64,000 bases of DNA from Mesorhabditis belari (Eukaryota; Nematoda; Chromadorea; Rhabditida; Rhabditidae). A program made the position numbers and the translations under genes. Of this stretch, positions 43,848-55,591 are shown one piece after another (position 1 is the stretch's first letter; each line of letters begins with the position of its first letter). Below the pieces are notes generated by a model. It had not been told where the DNA came from, searched no databases, and saw only the letters and a program-made list of their open reading frames with translations. The stretch lies in contig CAUEEP010000742.1 of assembly GCA_958450365.1 (NCBI GenBank), positions 5,251,001 to 5,315,000 on the forward strand. The letters run 5' to 3'.

Positions 43848-44873
43848 TTTTGTTGTAAGGGAAAAGTTTTTCCTTAGATACATTTTAAAAGATCACTTTA
43901 GGTTTGCGATATACTAATTAGTTAGTAAGAATAAATAATAACTAAACAATCTCTATAGTTTTATCATTTTCTCAATTGCAATCAGCTCTTCTCTCACCTT
44001 GTGATAAACGACATTTCCCCTCAAATTTTCGATGGCGTAGTATGAGATTACAAAACTTGTAGTCATCGTAATCATATTTATAGACTGCTTTGTGTTTTTG
44101 AAGAAATTCTCTTCACCTTGGGTATCACCATTCCCTACGGATATCCCCTTGATTTCTCTCTTCTTTCCCCCTCCTTTCATTCAGTTGGCCTCTTCATTTA
44201 TCTGCTCACTCATATGTTCCCAAAGAGTTAACTTTTGTATGTATTTGATATTCAGTGAGATTAAAATAAAAGAATCACTGTTTTTATGCACTCCATTCCG
44301 AATACAAACAAACTCTTAAAAAACATGGGCATTATCTAGTAAGTGACTTCTTCAGCAGTTCATGTATTTTTTAAATGAACCAAATTTTATAACATATCGA
44401 CGACAATTTAAAGGAGTGATATCACAAATCACTTAGAAACACTAGAAAATATGAAGCCCCGAATTATGCAAGAAAAAAATGTGATACAGATTGACGATAT
44501 AGAAAACAAGAATTTGGATTGGAGAAAAAGACAAAGTGAAAAGGCGCGGCATGGAAATATCCAATTTGAACCTGTAAACGGAGGACAAGCAAAGCACATG
44601 CTGCCTTGAAGTATAAGAAATCTATTGTAACCAAAAATCTATGCCAACAAGTAGTAATGGAGAAAAGGAAGGTTGAATAGAAAACACACCATGATCACAG
44701 ACTCGATTTGGAGGAGGGGGAGGAAAACAAAAACAAAGAAGAAAAGAGTGAGTGCTCATCGAAGAAAAGAACTAATAAATGAATCAAACCGAACAAGGGA
44801 GCAACATAAGCAACAAGAGAATAAAGTGCAAAAGGCAAATTTGAGTGCTAATGAGAAAATCTTCTACTCATCG
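43848..44873. other. Spacer between convergent genes
   Basis: Holds the 3' UTRs of the GDP-glucose phosphorylase gene (plus) and RME-1 (minus). AATAAA-type signals occur around 43930. The short frames in it show no coding signs. Confidence 0.5.
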
Positions 44874-47800
44874 TCTTCAAGCTTCGGATAGAATTGGTCG
44901 GCGGTTCCATTGGCAACACTTCTCTTTGATGGAGGCACCAAGTGCTTTGGCAGGTCTGACGGCAACTCGTGACCTAAATAGAGTTATACTTGTTACTGAA
45001 AATATGGATTTGCAGCTATCTACTTGCTAAATTTTCTATTGAGAGTATACTAAACGAATTTGGTACTTTTAGCGTTTAATCAAAAGCTTTACCCACCTTC
45101 CAACTTCAAATTGATCAAGTAGTTGGCAAGAGCAAACTCATCCGAGTCAAGTTGTCCATCTTTGTCCACGTCAGCCAACTTCCAGATCTTTCCGAGCACC
45201 GAGTTCGGCAGTTTCGACTTTACCATATGCTCCTTGGCAACTCTGCCTAAAATAAAATCTATAAATTAGTTTTTTAGACAAAAACCCTCACCTGACAAAT
45301 ATCCGCCCACTGGACCCAAATCATCGAAAGTCGAGTCGAATTGTGTGCGTTCTTTGTTGACCACCCATTCCGTTTCATCGGCACCCTTGTCGAAACCTTC
45401 ACCCTAAAAAAGACTCGATTAATCAATTTTTGGAAACATTGTCAAACAAAGGTCGGCTTTCCAATTATTAACACTAGCATTCAGCACAACAAGGCATTTC
45501 AGGAAGAAAAAGTCAAGAGTTAGAAATTATACAGTTAAATATGTATTAACGAGTAACAATAGCGGCCTGCAAGGTAAGTTGAAGCTTTGTTACCCTTAAA
45601 GAAAAGAGCCTTTAAAAGAGTTTTAGACAATTTCAAGGATGTCTAGGTAAGCTAAACTTGGTCTGCAAGTTTTACTTTAGTTTAGTCTGTGTAAGTTGTG
45701 CAGTTTAAACACAAATGTTGGCATCAGATCAACTTCAAGCTTTTGGCATGATTAGATATTGACGTGGGGAAAGCAGGGGATCAAGCCGATAACAATTAGG
45801 GGATCAAGCCGATATCAGAGAAAAACGGTTACTCAACCCTTCATGAAACGTACTTGATACTTGCCGAACTAAAATATCACAAATTTTGTGTCGATACACC
45901 ATGAGAGTGAAAACCCAAAAAGCTTTAACAACATTGATAAAAATTTGAGTAGGTTCAGCGGTTGTGAGCAGCCCATTAAAAAAACATTACATGTGTTTTT
46001 GTGTAATGTGTAATGTAAAGAAATCCCGTACCTTTCCGAATCCAAATGGTGTTTCTGCTTCGACGGCTTGCGAGAAAGCGCCACCTCGAACAGCTGGCTC
46101 GGTTGGGCCGGGTCCACCTAAATAATTTTTTTTTCTAATAATGAAAACTATAATACATCTTGTTAAATTGTGCAAATCCGAAAGTTTCTGAACCAAAAGG
46201 TGAGTTAAATTCCTAACCTTGATGATTTAGTTTTACTTATGATTTTGTTGAACACCAAAACGGCTGACAATTACACAGTTACCATCACCCACAACTACAG
46301 AAATAGTAAACCTACTCTTGTCGGGATTAGCTGCTAAAATTTAAACGTCATTTTTATTTAAAAATGATCGTGTTTACAAACCTGCAGTAATGGCGGCCGC
46401 TTCCTCCTTTGGAATTTGTGTCATCAAACGGGCTATAACAGGAAATAGATTAGGTTACAGAAAAACAACTAACCGATATCATGAGCCAACATTCCATCAA
46501 CAACCTCGATCAACTTGGGCTTCAGTGGGTTGAACTTGCTAAAACAAAGAGGTGATAAAATTTTCTAGAAGAAACCTGAAGTCATGTTTCTCCAACTTTT
46601 CCCTCATTTTCTGAATATCGGGGAAATCTCCGGGTGAGATGTTGTGCTCTCTCTAAATATCCAAAGATTAACTACGTCCTGCTAACGAACTTGTAATTGC
46701 TCGTAAATTTTGTCCAATCCTTGAATGAGTTCCTTCTTCTTTTTGTCCTTTCCGAGCATGGTTGGCATTTGCTTTCGCAGCTCGTTGATAATGTAAGCAT
46801 GAACCTAAATTAAGCAAAGGTGAATCAAACTCTTGTTGTTGCCGAATACCTTGGCCAAACGAGCTCGTTTGATGAGATCATTCAATTTGCGAAGAGCGGC
46901 ATTTCTTGGCAAAGCTTGCAAGTCGGCAAAGAGATCGTGTTGTTCATCTTGGAAGAGACGCCTAAAACAAAAAAAAATAGTGCATATTCTTTAGATATAA
47001 CTAACCTATTGATGTCATAGTGCAATGGATGATCCCAAAAAGTGCCAATGTAGACGCGTGAAACCTCGGGCGTTTTGAACACTTTGCCGAGCGACCACAT
47101 CAGGGCTCCGTACACCCTCATTAGCTGTTGATGGTCGACCATATCCGATTTGTTGAGCACAATCCTGATCTTGTCCTCGTTGCCTAAAGAATTAAAGTTA
47201 GATTGCCAAAAAGTTAGTTCAAAATTTCAAGTGTATAACAGAATTTTATGATAATCCAAAACATTTTAACCTGCCAATGCTTCAATACATCTCTTGAACT
47301 CGTCCGAAATATCCAATTTGTGGGCATCGAAGAGGAGAATGATCCTGAACAAATAAAGATTAAAGATCAATCCAGAAATGAACAAAATACCTGTCGACGC
47401 GTTCGGCGAACCACTCAAGAACACCGGTGAAATCATAGCCTCGGTCGATTCTGAAAAGAAAACATTGTGAAAAGAAGCTTTACAGAGAAATTAGTTCTCA
47501 AGTACCCGCAACAATTTGAATCTAGAATCACTAAAAAGCGATAAGTAGGTAATCTATTTTGGAGATGAGTGAATCAATAAAACAAAAGAATAGGCAAGCT
47601 CGCAATTACCAACCCGGGGATCGGTCCACGGCTAGAGATTGGATAAATTTAGGAAAGACCCAAACCAACCTCTGTTTCTCACCACTCAAAATTCCGGGAG
47701 TGTCGACGATGGTCACGCTTTCGAGCACTTGATTGGGAAGGGTCGAGCATTGGAAACGGTTCAAGAAAGCGTTTCCAAATCTAAAATCACAGATACGATT

Positions 47801-48641
47801 GTTTAGTTTCATGCAATTTGTCCAAAATTTTGATAGATTAATCGAATCACTAAAAGCAACTCAATCCATCGTTTCTTTTTTGTTTAAAATCCCTTTGATC
47901 TCTCACCCGCTAAGTGCTCTGAATTGTTTCTTTGCATCGACGACGAGCGCATTTCCGGGAATCACACCCTCTTCGTTTGCATTCATCACCGCAATGAAGC
48001 GATCGGTCGTCGGCTCGGGTCCGATCCGGATGCCAGGAAAATCCTAAAAATAAACAAAATCAAACTTTAGTTATATGTTTACTAAAAGACGTAATAGATC
48101 AAGCATCCAACTAAAAACTACCTGCTCAAGCAAATATCGAATGAATGTAGTCTTTCCTGTCGAGTATTGTCCAACGAGTAGAATCATCGGTTTGGCATCG
48201 AAATCGGGATCATCTAAAATCCAAAATAGACAAAACCTTAAATCAAAACCAACCAAGGAACGGTGAATGGAACTCATTGAACTTGTAGAACTCTTCGAGC
48301 GGGTAAAGCTTTTGCTTGTAGATCTTCCGGAGGCCTTCCGAGACGCTCTCCAACACCTAAATGAAAACTCAACAAGGTGTTAAATGGAACCTTTCAATTT
48401 TAAAAAAGTCACTCAGAAAGTCGGAGAACGCTTAATTAAACCAAAAAAGTAAACCGTTTGCTTGTCTCGTCCTTTTAAACATACATTTTTCTAAAAGAAA
48501 CAGTTTAGCTTTTTATCAAACACAAAAAAAGATTGAGCTTTATTTAGCCTAACTGGCTATCTAATTGATTAAAATAAACGTTTTTATTTTAACCTCTTTG
48601 TTCTTTTTTTTCGACGAATCGCCACCCAGCCAGCTGAACAT
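44874..48641 (-). CDS. rme-1: EHD-family endocytic recycling ATPase RME-1 (common core)
   Basis: The core starts [20 protein letters not shown] at 48641 and runs through about 14 exons to KLEDDE, stop 44874-44876. Domains in order: N-terminal helices; dynamin-like GTPase-fold domain that binds ATP, with P-loop [20 protein letters not shown], switch [28 protein letters not shown] and LNKSDMV; helical membrane-binding lobe with [19 protein letters not shown] and [19 protein letters not shown]; linker; and a C-terminal EH domain with the EF-hand loop [19 protein letters not shown]1/RME-1 forms oligomeric rings on recycling endosome tubules and binds NPF partners. The length of about 570 aa matches. 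Several upstream exons provide alternative N-termini in the same phase; see the separate entries. Confidence 0.97.
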
Positions 48642-51506
48642 CGTTCGTTTTTCTTTCCTGACGGTTCGAGTCGGCTCTTCTAAAGAAAAATGTTTGTCAC
48701 GTGCAAAACATGAATATTCATAGATATTAAACCAAAAAAAAGGAACATTTCGAGGCTGCTTTTAAAAAAAAGGATTTTAACAATGACAAACACCAAATAC
48801 GAAATCGCTGATTTATGCCTATTTACAAAAATAAGCATTTAAACAAAAATATGACCACCTGGAATTTCAAAATCAAGAAAAAATGTGGCGTGAGTAATTT
48901 CAAAAAGAGATCCGGTGGGTTTCCAGTGAAACGACACGGGAAGAGAAAAAGAATGAATCTGGGGAGAAAAGAAGTGCAGGGAGGGGCTGGGAAAAGAAAA
49001 ACAAGGGGGACAGCCGGAAAGTGTCGACTGGGATGAGGATGTCTGTGTGGGTGAATCATCGACAATGAAACGAAGAAAATCGATCGTTCTTCGTTTCCTC
49101 AGCAGGGTTTTCCCCACGAAGTCACATAATTTTCGCCCTTTTTCGAGCGATTTAGCCGAATGTAAACAATCGCTAAAGCAGAAAAAGAAAGAAATCGATG
49201 AAACGACCCAAACACGAACAGGGAGCGCTCACCGCAATTCATTGAATTTCACATAAAAAGAAGCATTCTCCCCATTGAAACTAGCACAAATCCCGCGAGG
49301 ATGCGGTCATTTACGCGGTGATGTGCAAAAAGTGTAAAAGCAAACACGAAAGAGGTAAAAATAAGGCCGCCTGGGTAAAGGATCGTTGTGAAACACGAGT
49401 ATGAAGAGAGAGGGAAAGGGCGCTCTTAAGACCAACCACAAGAAAACAGAAAACAAGTCAAAGCAAAAGTCGATACGCAAGACCTCTCGAACAATTCAGA
49501 GACGGTGCTTGCAGTTTCAAAGCACACAGGCGCTAATTTAAAGTTTTCTAGGCCGTAACTTCATTCTACCACACTGCAAGTTGGGGAGTAAGCCGGTGAT
49601 CAAATTAAACACGGAGAAACGTGCGAGAAATCAATGTCACATCCTTGAATCGCTCAACTCGAGCATGGAATCGCCAGCAACATTCTCGGAAAAGAGAGCG
49701 CGCAAAAAAAGAGGTAATATTGTGTGCATGTGGTTTTCACATACATAAAAGTGAAGTAAATCCCCTTGTCTGGCATCGAAAAAAAATCAGCAGTGACAAA
49801 TTGTAAGTGGGCTGAAATTTGAAATGGGAAAAAAGGGACACGCTTGCTGTTCGAAAGTTTTATTATAGCATAGACTACGATAGCGTCAAGGTGCTTTTTA
49901 TAATCTTGCTTTGCTACAATCACCAATCCGACCCTTGAATTTGATTTGCAAAGAAATTGTAAAGAACTTGATTTGTAATTTGTAAATTTTACGTTTCTAA
50001 ATGTTGTCGCATAAACTCAAAACGATTAAATTTCCCAGTGCCCCATAATAGACCTAAAAATTGATGAAAAGAGGCCCAAAAAACAGCTGGCTGAATCGAT
50101 TCGAGGCAAAAAGGGACCCAAAAAGGTAAGAGACAGGTGAGTAAAAGACGAAAAAGATCTTCATTTCAAGCACAAAACTGTTCAAGACGCTTTTTTTCAA
50201 TGGATATGATCGCCGGAAACGTTCCAAAAATCAGCGAAAACGAAGACAGCAAAAAATGGGACAATCGATCCGGGAGTGGAGTCTTTTGATGGGTGTGGAG
50301 ATGGACAGAGCAAAAGGACAAAAGGAAAGGAGGGGAGAGGTGGGAAAGAAGAAGAAAAGAGATAGGGCGATTGATATTAAATGTGACCATTGGAGATGGA
50401 ATGAGAAAGGAGACAGAGAGGGGGGAAGACCCCCCTAGCCACAACTCTGCTTGTCTGGCTTTTTGAAAAAAGGGGGAGTGATTGGAGATAGCTGGAAGGA
50501 GGGGAGTAAAAATGCTACTATTCAGAAAAAGAGATGTAGCACGGGAAGGATCCAGTCAAAGCTTACAAGTCAAAAAAAGTAGCAAGTTTCAAACTTCTTT
50601 ATAGTCTAAAGAGCTACAAGCCTTTAGAGTACCTACCGTAGTACATGTATTGATCAAACACATAGTAAAACAACTGACTAGCCAAATTCAAAGAGGTTTT
50701 AAAATTTCTTTGACCCCATAGAGTAGCCGAGTGATCTCATAGAGTGGCGAAAGGGGGTAAAAAACGTGCACAAAGACGAGCGGGGCACAAAAATCGACGA
50801 GCGGTCTTTCAACCACTCCTTCTTCCCTTCTTCCCTTCTTCCTTTCCTTCCTTCTTTTCCCAATGCAAACCCAATAAAAACAACGTTTACTACTTGTTAG
50901 TGTGTATGCATGAAGGCCGTAATGCTTTTTCCGAGGGTTAACCGAAAAATTACGAGGGAAAAAGTTCAGCGGCTAGACTTTGATCTTCAAGTTTATTCTA
51001 CTCTTAACCAAGTTGAATAAACAAAACAAGTTATGGCAGTGAGGTTCGAGTTGAGTATTCGAATATTAAAGAAGAATCGATTTGCAAGACATCTTATTCT
51101 CGATGTTGTTGTCTCTCCCCCATTTCGATTTTTTTGAACGGGAGTGACTCACCCCATTAGACATCGCTTTGAAAAAAAAATATAAAAAAAGAAATAAGAA
51201 AAACTTTTTTAAATGTATTTCTCAATGGGGGTTTCTATCAAAATCTTTCATTGAGTAGTTTTCTCAGAAATGCGAACGAAAAGTGACTCAAAGGGCTAAT
51301 GAGATGTAGGATTGCGAAATTTGTCAAACCACAGAAAGCACCAGGTGGTGTGATTTGAAGTATTTGAGTTTGATGTATGACTAAATTTTGTTTGACAATG
51401 CCAATGAAACAAACAGAAGAAATTGTTTTTTGGATAACCAGCTTCAGCTATACGTTTTAAGTTCAGAAGCACAGTTCTGTACTAATCAACAGAAAACAAA
51501 CTGTAC
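48642..51506. other. Large 5' intron region of rme-1
   Basis: The common exon extends to an acceptor at 48679, adding EPTRTVRKEKRT before the core methionine. The rest, up to the exon ending at 51507, shows no coding exon I can support; it may contain further promoters. Purine-rich and GGAAAAG-type sequence occurs around 48900-49030 and 50270-50430. Confidence 0.5.
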
Positions 51507-51723
51507 CTGGTGTAGCTGGGAGACCATTCGACGGGAAATACAGTCTTCCCCTCGGTAAAGAGACAAGACTTCGTCGATCTGGACTGTTCAGTCCACTGTA
51601 TTCTGAAGCTGTCTGCACTGTCTGTCTTCTCAACGAGAGTCGTCGGGGTGGAGGGGTCGGTGAAGTGTTGCTCTCGTCTCGAAGTGAAACTGCCGATCGA
51701 AGATTCCTTCGAAGATTCACTTG
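51507..51723 (-). CDS. rme-1: rme-1 optional exon (basic, Ser/Arg/Pro-rich)
   Basis: A 217-nt exon in phase 0 beginning QVNLRRNLRSAVSLRDES, then TSPTPPPRRLSLRRQ, and ending FPSNGLPATP with a GTACAG donor in phase 1. Phase 1 fits the common acceptor at 48679, giving PATPEEPTRTVRKEK. The preceding acidic exon (51879-53115) ends in phase 0, also matching. RRLSLRRQ looks like a basophilic-kinase site (inference). Together these phases argue for a long RME-1 isoform. Confidence 0.6.
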
Positions 51724-51878
51724 CTACAAGTAAAACTGTTGATCTCAAAGAAAATCGGGTTCAAGTGTTATGACAGATCTAGAAATACGCTAGTAAGCTG
51801 ATACAAAGCCTGGACGTCCGTAGTCTCTACTAAAGGAAAAAGGCTTCTCAAAGACTTTTAGAGTTGAAACTCACGCAC

Positions 51879-53115
51879 CTCCTTCATTTTCTCCTCTTTG
51901 CCGCTGTCTTCTACTAGCTGAATAGAAGTGGTATCAATCTCAACAACAGTCAATATTTGTGGAGATGACTGTTGTTGCGGTGGTTGATTTGTTTGAATGC
52001 CTCCTCCATTTTCTTGTCGATTTTTCACATCTCCTCTAACACTCGATTTATCTCTCAAAACATCTGATTCATCATCCATTTCATCATTTTTCTCACTCAA
52101 AGGACAATTTTTGAGAAGAGTTGTTGAATTGGTTGATAGATGGGTGTGAACAGGAGTTACTGTTGAAGCTTCAATACAATGGGGGTGTTCAACTTTCGAA
52201 GAAGAGTCTAGATTTGGAGTCACTTTTTCAACGTTAGCTTCCAAATTCCCGGCTCCCTCTTTTATTGGGTCTTGACCTACGGCTTTTGATTCATTAGACA
52301 CTTTTCCAACCTTTTTTTGATCAATTGTTTCAAAATCTGTCAAAGCCTCATTATCCAACTTCGACTCCTCAACATTTGTAGGTAAATGCGTTGAATTCTC
52401 AAATTCTGTAGATCGACTAGCGACTGAATCCATGTTTATTGTCGGCGATATTGTTGTTGTCGAAACTTCTTGGTCACTTGCGTAATTCTCCTCTTTGGTA
52501 ACAATGAGGTGATCACTTTGTGAAGACTCTAGATCTGGAGTCACTTCGGCTCCAGTTTCTTCCCTTGATTGCTTCCAAGACCACCACACTCTTTTTTTCC
52601 AGATTTGACAATTCAAAAACAATGGTATCTTTTTGTTTTGTGTCCTCGATTTGTTCTTGATGCGGTAGTTGATCCTCGGTGCTCAGAATCGGTGTTTCAT
52701 CAGTTTCTATCAATTCCTGCTTATTCATATCAAAATTTGTAACCTCTTCCAAACTGATTGTAATTATCGGAATCGATTTCTTAGGACAAAGAGGATTCCT
52801 CTGGTTCTCTGCAGCTGTCGGTTCTCCGATAGTCGTATTCTGAGCGATTTCATGAGCTTCAGAAGAGTCAATCGATTCAATACAATCTTTTTCAACTTCT
52901 TGCAAAACCTCTTCACTTGTTGATAGAGTCTGCAAGGAAACTTCAGAGCTCTGGTGGTATTTGATCAAGATTTTTGACGAATCTTCGTTTTGTTCGCTCA
53001 GAAGTGTATTTCCATGTGAGAAATGTCCATTTTCCTTGCATACATCCAAAATTTGCATTTGATCCTCTACAGTATCCTCCTTTGAAGTCTCCATTCGATC
53101 AGCAGATTGATCCAT
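51879..53115 (-). CDS. rme-1: rme-1 alternative first exon: long acidic, disordered extension, with a frameshift
   Basis: ATG at 53115 opens MDQSADRMETSKEDTVED and about 180 residues of Glu/Ser/Thr-rich, hydrophilic sequence. The frame then shifts near 52562-52564, and the same style continues from EETGAEVTPDLESSQSD to KEEKMKE, where a GTGCGTGAG donor lies. The exon is 1237 nt, one more than a multiple of three. Dropping one G from the GGG at that point would give 412 codons ending in phase 0, matching the next exon. No domain is recognised. It may be an alternative first exon, or part of a separate gene spliced into rme-1. An assembly indel or a true null allele are both possible. Confidence 0.55.
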
Positions 53116-53445
53116 CTCAGCACAAGAACTTTGAATTGTGAAAAAATATCTGGTAAAGTCACAACGATGGGAGATCAAAGTATTGATAAACTGCAAAAGA
53201 AAGAAAAAAGTGAGGAAAAAAGAGATTCCAACAATGTCTTGAGAGGGGGAAAGATTGCGATAATTGGAAGGGCAATCGGCTGTCATTTTAATAGTTCTGT
53301 TCACAGAATGAACAGACAACAAAGAAATTGAATGAATGGAAAAAGGATTGAGAAGGGGAATGGAACCAAAGTGATAACAAATCAGTGTTCGTTTCTCCGT
53401 TTACTACGAATCGGGAAGAATTTTGAGGGATTTCCTTTTAAATTT

Positions 53446-53504
53446 ACTGATTGGAAATTGAGTCTAGTGGAGATACTAGACTCAATTTCCAATTTCCAAT
53501 CAGT
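53446..53504. repeat. Perfect hairpin
   Basis: ACTGATTGGAAATTGAGTC pairs with GACTCAATTTCC and AATTTCCAATCAGT around a short loop; the right arm has a 7-nt duplication of AATTTCC. It lies about 330 bp upstream of the acidic rme-1 exon. It may be a small foldback or a regulatory RNA structure; nothing decides between them. Confidence 0.75.
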
Positions 53505-53665
53505 GCTTTAAAGTTAAATTTGCAAATCTGGAGTGTTTATATATGATAGACGCTTGGCAAATGAAAAACCAAGTTATTTTGTTGCTTTGGCGCTTGTCAA
53601 CATGAAATCATCTCTAGTCAAACTTCAGATAAGAGTAAATCAAAGGTTGATCAAGATCCTCCCAC

Positions 53666-53780
53666 CTCCAAACGGATTCTTCAGCTTCGATCTTCTCGTC
53701 GAACTCTCCCGGGTTATCGGCTGAATGGCAGCAGTTGGCCTAGCCGCTTTTGGGATCTGCTTGCTCGGACCGCAACCCAT
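53666..53780 (-). CDS. rme-1: rme-1 alternative first exon with MGCGPSK start
   Basis: ATG at 53780 gives MGCGPSKQIPKAARPTAA, then IQPITRESSTRRSKLKNPFG, and a GTGGGA donor in phase 1 (115 nt), compatible with the common exon at 48679. MGCGxS is the consensus for N-myristoylation with an adjacent palmitoylatable cysteine, and the exon is otherwise basic. If used, it would supply a lipid anchor to an EHD protein. Use as a first exon is inferred from phase and motif only. Confidence 0.55.
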
Positions 53781-54363
53781 GCATCTGATCAAATTGATTT
53801 TTCATTGGAGAAAGGATAAAAGTAAAAATTTAAGCCAAAATTGAAAACATTGTAAAGGCAAATTCAGAAATTTGCAATTCTCATTCAATCCTTTCCTTTT
53901 TCCCATAAAAACAATCGATTTTCATCGATGATGTGCAAAAAAATGGGGAATATATGAACAGAAAGCGAGAGAAGACACGTATTCAATGGAAAACAAGCAT
54001 ATGCTTTCAGCTGAGCATATGCAATTTTGGGAATATTGATTGAGAGTGCGGATAGTCATCGTTTTGATGACTAACTTGAACAGCTAGAATAGGATGAAGA
54101 ATTGTGAATTATGCGTGCAATATCACCCTTAAAAGTAGCCTCTATTCAAAGAAACAAGTAAAAACCAAATATCCACTTTTGAGAAAGGGGAAACACACGT
54201 GAAATGGCCATTTTTTAAGGTAGGGAAACGACATCCGTTCTAGCAGGAAAGAGAAGGAAAAAAAAATCTAGAAGGCCTCAAAAAATTCAAGATAAACATA
54301 GAGTGTCAAGATTTGAAATTTAAGCACAAATTGAAATGATAAATAGTTTTTCAAAAAATCTTA

Positions 54364-54625
54364 CCGTAAATACTGTAATAGTACCGCACCCCCTCGTACA
54401 GTCGCGTAGTCGCAAAAGTTTTTAGTATTTCATTTTTTTCAAGCGCCCGTACTTTCAAAAAATGCGTCTTTGGTATCAAAAAATAGCCCTGAATTTCAGC
54501 TATTTTTTGATACCTAAGCGCGCATTGTAGCATAAACCAGTGTCGAGAAAAACTCGTTCAAGGCTAGACTACGCAACACTCCGCACTGTCATTATGGGGG
54601 TGGAGTACTATTACAGTATTTACGG
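54364..54625 (-). mobile_element. MITE, 262 bp, copy 2
   Basis: Same element as at 9754-10016 in the opposite orientation, with intact TA duplications at 54362-54363 and 54626-54627. It ends 29 bp from the donor of the upstream alternative rme-1 exon. Confidence 0.9.
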
Positions 54626-54654
54626 TAAGTAAAAAGTGTAATAAATAAACTAAC

Positions 54655-54712
54655 CAATCACTTTATCGCTTTGTTTCTCCTTTTTCGCAAAAATCTTCTT
54701 CAAGAAACCCAT
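54655..54712 (-). CDS. rme-1: rme-1 alternative first exon (MGFLKK start)
   Basis: ATG at 54712 encodes MGFLKKIFAKKEKQSDKV, 58 nt, ending in phase 1 at a GTTAGT donor, so it can join the common exon at 48679. It is a short amphipathic, strongly basic start that could bind membranes; Gly2 is present but the context is not a strong myristoylation site. Support is the open frame, the phase and the start context, not homology. Confidence 0.5.
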
Positions 54713-55591
54713 CGAATCCCAAGTTAGACAAGTAAATAAATGACGATTACGTTACCTTTATGATTGTGAAATTTGTTTTATAAATAAATTTTAGCAAGAT
54801 GCTAACTTTAATATGTAAATTTAAGGTGAGAAGGTAAAGAACATTGAAAACAAAGCGATCAAAAGCCTCAAAAGCCAAGAGCCAAGCCAAAACAAACGAA
54901 AAATGGATGATAACAAGTATTAGATCGTATTCAATTACGTACATTGAATATCTTTTATGTCAAACCTTCAAAAACGGGTATCCCATTTCTCACATCAACT
55001 TCAGCAAGTAGACGAGCTGGTCGAGTCGGCTCTGATCGAATCGAGTCCTCAATTCGGATATCCTGGACAAAAATCAATAAATATGAATTTTTAACTTCTT
55101 CCAGTTCTTTATTGAATAACCAGTACAGTTATTTCAATCACCTCATCCCCTTGAAACGTGACCCTCGTCATCGTCCTTTCAGGATTCGCAAAATTCCTGA
55201 ACTCCCTCTTTGATGCTTTAATCTTTCTTGCACGAATATCAGCAACAATATCTCTTCTTGGAAAAAAGTATTCAAGCAACGAATTACAGCAAAATAGTTT
55301 GGCCAGCTTTTGAAAGTTTTTTGAGAATAAAATTTCCCATAAAATCGAGTTGACGCAAAGATTATGCAAATCAACATTAAACGGTCATTGGCGGGCATAA
55401 AATAGACATATTTCAATAGTAAGCAGTGAGCTAAAAAAATCCTTTAAAAGTTTAACTTCTACATCAAGTCTAAGCACAACACAGTAATACTTACAATGAT
55501 CATAACTCCAATAGTACCTTTCCCCTTTAATTCCCCCTAAATTCGAAGAGTTAACTAGATGCTGGAAATCGAGTCAATCTCACAATTCTAG

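Noticed and set aside
48823..49117. Further alternative first exon of rme-1 (frame starting GKTLLRKRRTIDFLRF)
   Set aside because: It begins at GTG, not ATG, and no in-phase donor to the common exon was found.
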